From NCBI RefSeq assembly GCF_042678045.1, contig NZ_JBHUDI010000003.1:248001-312000 (forward strand): a stretch of DNA of 64,000 nucleotides, given 5' to 3'. The notes below the pieces were generated by a model that worked only from the letters and a program-made list of their open reading frames with translations, did no database searches and had not been told where the DNA came from. Positions within the stretch are counted from its first letter, which is position 1. Each line of letters starts with the position of its first letter. The DNA is from Natrinema amylolyticus_A (GTDB lineage: Archaea; Halobacteriota; Halobacteria; Halobacteriales; Natrialbaceae). Shown here piece after piece: positions 60,058 to 64,000 of this stretch. Position numbers and translations under genes: made by a program.

Positions 60058-61341
60058 TTACGAGCGCCGTTCGCCGATCGCATCGCGAAGGCGGCCGGGT
60101 ACGTCGAGTATGGAGATGCCGAATCCAAAGAGGACCATCAGCACGTAGACGCCGAGCGTCGAGGTCCAGACGACCAGCAGCGACAGGATCGCCCACGGGC
60201 CCGTGAGGAAGTAAAACGCCGCGATCGACATCGCGGTCCCGTATAGCAAGACGATGTATGGCCCCCAGTCGCGGGCGTGGCCGCGCCGAACGCGGCGACG
60301 GACGTAGCGTTTGAGCTCGCTCTCGAGGGACTCCTTCCTGACGGTGCGGTCCTCGACATCGTCCTCGAAGGTTTCGACGCGATCGCGCAGCCGCTCGATT
60401 TCCTCGCGCAGTACTTCGGGATCGTCCGCGCGGTCGTGTGTCCGGGCGCTCGCGCGGTTGCTGGCGCGGTCCTCGGTCGCCCCCTCGTCGGCACCCGTGG
60501 CGTCGTCGGTCATCGCTTCTGTCGAGACCTGTCGTCCGCGGGGACTTTGTAGCTGCCGATCCACTTCACGGTCGGCTAGGGTCGCGTTGATTACCGCTCC
60601 GAAGACGAGGATGATCGCGCCGACGTACAGCCAGACGAGCACGAGAAAGACGGCACCCAGCGCGCCGTAGATCGTGTAGCCGGTGACGAGGTTGGGGTAG
60701 ACGGAGAACATGTGACTGACCGCGAACCAGCCGATGGCTGCGACGAGTGTTCCCGGTAACGCCTCGCGAACCCCGACGTCGCTGTCCGGAAAGACGACGT
60801 ACAGCGGCAGAAACGTCGCGATCAGGCCGACCACGACGAACAGTTGGCCGACGATCGCCAGCCTGAATCCCGGCACGAACCGGATCACGAACTCGAGGAT
60901 ACCGACCGCGAGCAGCCCCAGCGAGATACCGATCGAGACGATCGTCGCGTCCCAGATCGTATCAAGCACCGACTTCGATCCCACCGTTCCGTACACCCGG
61001 GAGAAGGCCCGATCGAGACCGCGCAGGACTCGGCTCGAGCCCCACAGTAGGCCGAGGATGCCAGCGACGGTCGCGCCCTGTCGCCCGGTCTCGTCGACGA
61101 GCGTCTCGGCGAGCACCTCCCGGGCCGACGGCGTGAGGACATCGCTGGCCGCCGCGGAGAGCCGCGCCGCAAGATCCTGGCCGCCGATCGACGCTGCGAT
61201 CCCAAGCGATAGTAGGACGAGCGGCACGAGCGATAAAAAGCCGTAGAACGCGACGCCCGCGGCCAGCAGCGTCAACTGTTCACCCCTCGCGAGCCGAACG
61301 GCTCGCCTCACTATCTCAACCACCCGTCCGTAGTCGGTCAC
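60058..61341 (-). CDS. YihY/BrkB-family membrane protein with C-terminal extension
   Basis: 427 residues. First 260: six hydrophobic helices with the YihY/virulence factor BrkB signatures 'LLAAGVAFYGFLSLVPLVLL', 'LLWGSSRVLRGLDRAFSRVY' and 'YPNLVTGYTIYGALGAVFLV'. Residues about 265-345 are a charged coiled coil ('LREEIERLRDRVETFEDDVE'), followed by two extra helices ('YIVLLYGTAMSIAAFYFLTG' and 'LLVVWTSTLGVYVLMVLFGF'), an addition seen in haloarchaea. Function unknown despite old labels such as RNase BN. The stop codon at 60,058-60,060 touches the TnpB right end. Confidence 0.88.
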   Translation of the reverse strand: MTDYGRVVEIVRRAVRLARGEQLTLLAAGVAFYGFLSLVPLVLLSLGIAASIGGQDLAARLSAAASDVLTPSAREVLAETLVDETGRQGATVAGILGLLWGSSRVLRGLDRAFSRVYGTVGSKSVLDTIWDATIVSIGISLGLLAVGILEFVIRFVPGFRLAIVGQLFVVVGLIATFLPLYVVFPDSDVGVREALPGTLVAAIGWFAVSHMFSVYPNLVTGYTIYGALGAVFLVLVWLYVGAIILVFGAVINATLADREVDRQLQSPRGRQVSTEAMTDDATGADEGATEDRASNRASARTHDRADDPEVLREEIERLRDRVETFEDDVEDRTVRKESLESELKRYVRRRVRRGHARDWGPYIVLLYGTAMSIAAFYFLTGPWAILSLLVVWTSTLGVYVLMVLFGFGISILDVPGRLRDAIGERRS

Positions 61342-61489
61342 ACCACCTCTTTCGAGCCAGACACAGATATGTAATTACACGGCACAGAATAGCCAGATAG
61401 CTGTTATTTAGCGCCTGTGCGCCGGCGGTGTCGGGCTGGCGAGGCCGTCGGTCCGGTAGTCGCTCGCTTCGACCGGCTCCGTTCTCGAG

Positions 61490-62605
61490 TTACTCGAGAC
61501 TGTCCTCGGTCGCCGCGCGGATCTCGCCCACGTCGGCGTCCGTCTTGAACGTCGTCCCGCCGTAGTGGGCCCTCGAGGCCTCGTAGCCGGCGTCACGGAG
61601 GTCGGCGAGGAAGTCGTCCATCGCGTTGGCGGGCAGCCCCCAGTTCCGACAGAGTTTGTGCTGGTCGTAGTGGGTTGGCACGTCGAGTTCCGCCGCGAGC
61701 GTGTCACAGAGCTCGCGCGCCTGTGGCGCGGTGCCGAACGTATAGGGGATTTCGTCCCGGACAGCGGCGATGAAGTCCGGGTCCTGAACGGGGCCGAGCC
61801 AGACCGGCCCGGCGGTGAGCATGCGATTCCCGTCGCAGTGAGGACACGTCTCGAGCGGATCAGCGATCAGCCCGGGGTCGGCCTCGCGGTAGAGACAGTC
61901 TTCACAGTGGTAAAGATGGCCTAATTCGTCGATCGCGGCGTCGGCCGACGTGGCCTTGTGCTCGAGCTCGAGGTACGTCCGGACGTAGTGGCTGGTCGCG
62001 TGGGTCAGGATCGGCTCGACACCGACGTCGAAGCGGGCGGCACTGCGCGCGAGCGCGGAGATGAGTACGCGGACGCCCATCTCGGCGTGATAGTCCGTGT
62101 TTCGCGGCACCGCCGAGTACGAGCGGACGCCGCTGTTGAAATGGGCCCCACACAGCGGCGCGGTGTCGGTCGCGGTGACACAGACGAGATCCCGGCAGTT
62201 GGCGAACGCGGCATCGGCGAAGGGCATCGGCGTTCCGTAGGGGTCGAGATCGATCACGTCGAACGGCTCCTCGTGCATCAGGGCATTGACGTTGCGGTGT
62301 TCGACCCTTGCCTCGCAGTCGTTTCGCTCGAGGTTCTCCCGCGCCAGGTCGACTGCCTGTTCGTCGACATCACAGCAGGTGACGTCCCAGCCGTCGGCTG
62401 CTGCCCGCACGCCGCGGACGCCGCTTGCAGTCATCGCGTCCAGATACGACGTGGCGCGCTCCTCGCGCTCCCGGTAAGCCCGCAGCGTCGCGATCGTCAG
62501 ATCCCGGTTCAACTCCTGTCGCGGGTTGTAGAAGACCGCCTCCTCGATGCCCTCGGTCTGTTCGCCGGGCACCTCGAGTTCGACCCCGCCCTCGGTGACG
62601 CGCAT
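61490..62605 (-). CDS. trm1: tRNA (guanine26-N2)-dimethyltransferase Trm1
   Basis: 371 residues. 'YLDAMTASGVRGVRAAADGW' (SAM motif I, 54-73), 'DVDEQAVDLARENLERND', 'DVIDLDPYGTPMPFADAA' (catalytic DPYG at 121-124), 'HFNSGVRSYSAVPRNTDYHA' and the C4 zinc region 'HCEDCLYREADP...TCPHCD'. It dimethylates G26 of tRNA. The start ATG 62605 gives the usual conserved 'VTEGGVELEVP' N-terminus. Complete for the family. About 149 bases separate it from yihY on the same strand. Confidence 0.95.
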   Translation of the reverse strand: MRVTEGGVELEVPGEQTEGIEEAVFYNPRQELNRDLTIATLRAYREREERATSYLDAMTASGVRGVRAAADGWDVTCCDVDEQAVDLARENLERNDCEARVEHRNVNALMHEEPFDVIDLDPYGTPMPFADAAFANCRDLVCVTATDTAPLCGAHFNSGVRSYSAVPRNTDYHAEMGVRVLISALARSAARFDVGVEPILTHATSHYVRTYLELEHKATSADAAIDELGHLYHCEDCLYREADPGLIADPLETCPHCDGNRMLTAGPVWLGPVQDPDFIAAVRDEIPYTFGTAPQARELCDTLAAELDVPTHYDQHKLCRNWGLPANAMDDFLADLRDAGYEASRAHYGGTTFKTDADVGEIRAATEDSLE

Positions 62606-62706
62606 ACCACGTCTCGTCGGTAGCGAGCGAAAAACGGTGTGGTCTCGAGCGGCCGCGCTGGACGGACAACCAAACCGATTTTACAGTTGGGCGCACAGTT
62701 TCGGAC

Positions 62707-63063
62707 GTGTCGAAGGCAGATCCCGTCGAGCGATGGCAAGCGGCTCTCGAGGAGGCCGGCGAGCTCACGCCCGAGATCGTCGGTCAGATCACGCGGATTC
62801 ACGGCGACCGCGGCGCTCGCGCCATCGAAGCGGTGGGCGAAAATCGGGTGAAAGCTTACCGCGATTTTACGATCGTCGTCGGCTACGACGACGAGTACAT
62901 CGTCGAGGACGGGAACTGTACCTGCAAGGATAGCGAGTACAATCTGGACGACGACGACCCGACCGAACGCTGCTGGCACTCGCTCGCTGTCGCGATCGCA
63001 CGGCGGGTAGGGCACGTCGACTACCACGATATGTGGTACTCGGACGTGCGCGAGTTCCTGTGA
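62707..63063 (+). CDS. Small SWIM-type zinc-finger protein
   Basis: 118 residues from GTG 62707. 'NCTCKDSEYNLDDDDPTERC' and 'WHSLAVAIARRVG' give CxC...CxH, the SWIM finger pattern, after a domain with 'DFTIVVGYDDEYIVEDG'. SWIM proteins bind DNA or partner proteins. GATTTTACAG about 27 bases upstream of GTG fits a leaderless promoter. It diverges from trm1 by about 100 bases. Function unknown. Confidence 0.8.
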   Translation: MSKADPVERWQAALEEAGELTPEIVGQITRIHGDRGARAIEAVGENRVKAYRDFTIVVGYDDEYIVEDGNCTCKDSEYNLDDDDPTERCWHSLAVAIARRVGHVDYHDMWYSDVREFL

Positions 63064-63103
63064 AAGCAGCCTCCCGCCCAGTGAATCGCTGACCACACTA
63101 CTC

Positions 63104-63147
63104 GCTTGACTCGGGAAACCTCGGCGTTTACGCCGAGAAGGATGTCA
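63104..63147 (-). repeat. TnpB-element right-end fragment overlapping the orc1/cdc6 stop codon
   Basis: CGGGAAAC then CTCGGCG-ttta-CGCCGAG and AAGGATGTCA at the end. The hairpin followed by AGGATGTCA matches the right end of the TnpB element at 43,074. Orientation is read on the plus strand. TCA at 63,145-63,147 is also the stop codon (TGA) of the initiator gene. No transposase gene is attached. Confidence 0.55.
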
Positions 63148-64000
63148 TTCGGACTCGTTACAGGCGGCAATGATAACCGTCGGATCGTCGATCAGCCGAT
63201 TCTCCATATAATTACCTTTTCCCCGTCCGGCCCACTTGCGTTCCTGCTCGATGATCGAGAGGAACTCGAGTTCCGAGAGGATGTCGCGGACGCGCCGGAG
63301 TTTCAGGTGGTCGGACTCATCGCGCTCGCAGAGTCGCTTGTAGAGGTCGTAGGCCTCGTTCGTCGTCACCGGCGCGTTATCGCCTTCCTTCTGCTGGGTG
63401 AGTAGCGCCATTGCTTCGAGGACCAACTTCGCGTGACTCGGGCTCTTGGAAATGAGTTCGGCGAGCCGACTCGTCTCCTCGCGTTCGTGGGCGTGATCGA
63501 CGCAGTCCTCTGTCACGGACTCGTGGTCACTCTCCTCGGCGATTTCGCCGGCAAAGCGAAGAATATCGATCGCCTTCCGGGCGTCGCCGTGTTCACGGGC
63601 AGCGAGTGCGGCCACGCGGGGAATGACGCCATCCTCGAGGACGCCCTCGTGGAACGCGTCCGAACGCGATCGCAGAATCTCACGGATCTGGGTCGCGTCG
63701 TACGGCGAGAAGACGTACTCCCGTTCGCAGAGGCTGGATTTGATTCGCTCGTCCAGCGAGTCCTTGTAGCGAACCTTGTTCGAGATGCCGATGACGCCGA
63801 TCGTACTCTCGGTGAGTTTGCCGGATTCGACCGCCCGCGAGAGCTGCATCAGGATGTCGTCGTCTTCGATCTTGTCCACTTCATCTAGAATGATCAGCGC
63901 GACATCGTATCGACTATCGACGATCCGCCAGAGCCGGCGATAGTACTCCGAGGTGCTCAGCCCCGAGTGAGGAATCGAGATATCCGTTGCCGCCTGGTCG
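63145..64000 (-). CDS. Orc1/Cdc6 replication initiator, N-terminus outside the window
   Basis: About 284 residues are visible to the right edge; the start lies beyond 64,000. Walker B and sensor 1 'VALIILDEVDKIEDDD' and 'TIGVIGISNKVRYKDSLDER' are followed by 'FSPYDATQIREILRSRSDAF', 'REHGDARKAIDILRFAGEIA' (sensor 2 and lid) and a C-terminal winged helix ('VLEAMALLTQQKEGDNAPVT', 'RVRDILSELEFLSIIEQERK'). The Walker A loop is missing only because of the edge. Such initiators usually lie near their origin, which would be to the right. Haloarchaea carry many paralogues, so this may not be the chromosomal initiator. Confidence 0.93.
   Translation of the reverse strand, partial: DQAATDISIPHSGLSTSEYYRRLWRIVDSRYDVALIILDEVDKIEDDDILMQLSRAVESGKLTESTIGVIGISNKVRYKDSLDERIKSSLCEREYVFSPYDATQIREILRSRSDAFHEGVLEDGVIPRVAALAAREHGDARKAIDILRFAGEIAEESDHESVTEDCVDHAHEREETSRLAELISKSPSHAKLVLEAMALLTQQKEGDNAPVTTNEAYDLYKRLCERDESDHLKLRRVRDILSELEFLSIIEQERKWAGRGKGNYMENRLIDDPTVIIAACNESE

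Noticed and set aside
1..64000. CRISPR array or cas genes
   Set aside because: No regularly spaced short direct repeats were noticed and no Cas protein signature appears; the repeats found are palindromic and scattered.

Overview
The window is a stretch of haloarchaeal chromosome (class Halobacteria; Natrialbales is my guess, not shown by the sequence). The evidence is very acidic proteins, high GC with strong G/C third-position bias, archaeal initiation factors (aIF2 beta, aIF1A), an Orc1/Cdc6 initiator, the archaeal guanylyltransferase CobY, a bacterioruberin pathway, Tat-type signals, a PGF-CTERM surface protein, and TATA boxes about 26 bases upstream of start codons, which is typical of leaderless messages. 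No tRNA, rRNA or CRISPR array was seen.

Layout. 1-2.3 kb: a PGF-CTERM secreted protein cut by the left edge, a small haloarchaeal protein and aIF2 beta. 2.4-8.3 kb: a tightly packed cobamide operon (HAD phosphatase, cbiB, cobS, cobY, cobT, cobD, cbiZ) that makes the aminopropanol arm, joins the lower ligand and salvages cobinamide. 8.3-16.9 kb: FAH-family enzyme, a divergent arsR-arsM pair with a perfect palindromic operator, a YkgJ-type protein, a large Tat lipoprotein, aIF1A, an 86-bp palindromic element, two very small genes, a TauE/SafE exporter and an SDR. 17.1-23.7 kb: carotenoid locus with crtD-lyeJ-cruF on the plus strand facing crtB and a Bat-like regulator on the minus strand; two copies of an 82-bp palindromic repeat lie between them. 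24-27.6 kb: msrB and a small YwbE/DUF2196-like gene split by an IS200/IS605 element (tnpA plus tnpB). 27.6-34.8 kb: a 992-residue sensor-regulator, phosphoribosyltransferase, NAD(P)HX dehydratase, CBS protein, universal stress protein and methyltransferase. 35-43 kb: SDR, aminotransferase, CstA, several small membrane or zinc-ribbon proteins and a COG0523 metallochaperone GTPase with a His-rich loop.

43-45.2 kb holds a nested insertion: a tnpB gene of the IS1341 type interrupted by a 744-bp IS6-family element with an exact 8-bp target duplication. 45.3-56.3 kb: Get3/ArsA-type ATPase, an assembly gap flanked by a diverged partial copy of the YchF gene, intact YchF, a Tat-exported protein, a membrane-anchored spermidine-synthase-like protein, regulators, transporters and Pth2. 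56.4-64 kb: dCTP deaminase, an alpha/beta hydrolase, an FG-GAP gene remnant, a third tnpB element abutting yihY, trm1, a SWIM-finger protein and an orc1/cdc6 gene running off the right edge.

The most unusual theme is RNA-guided transposon material. Three tnpB loci and several solitary right-end hairpins (about 33.5, 34.9, 35.2, 58.6 and 63.1 kb) of the kind that encode TnpB guide RNAs are scattered through the window. Some sit exactly at the stop codons of host genes (yihY, the 98-residue protein ending at 43,073, orc1/cdc6).
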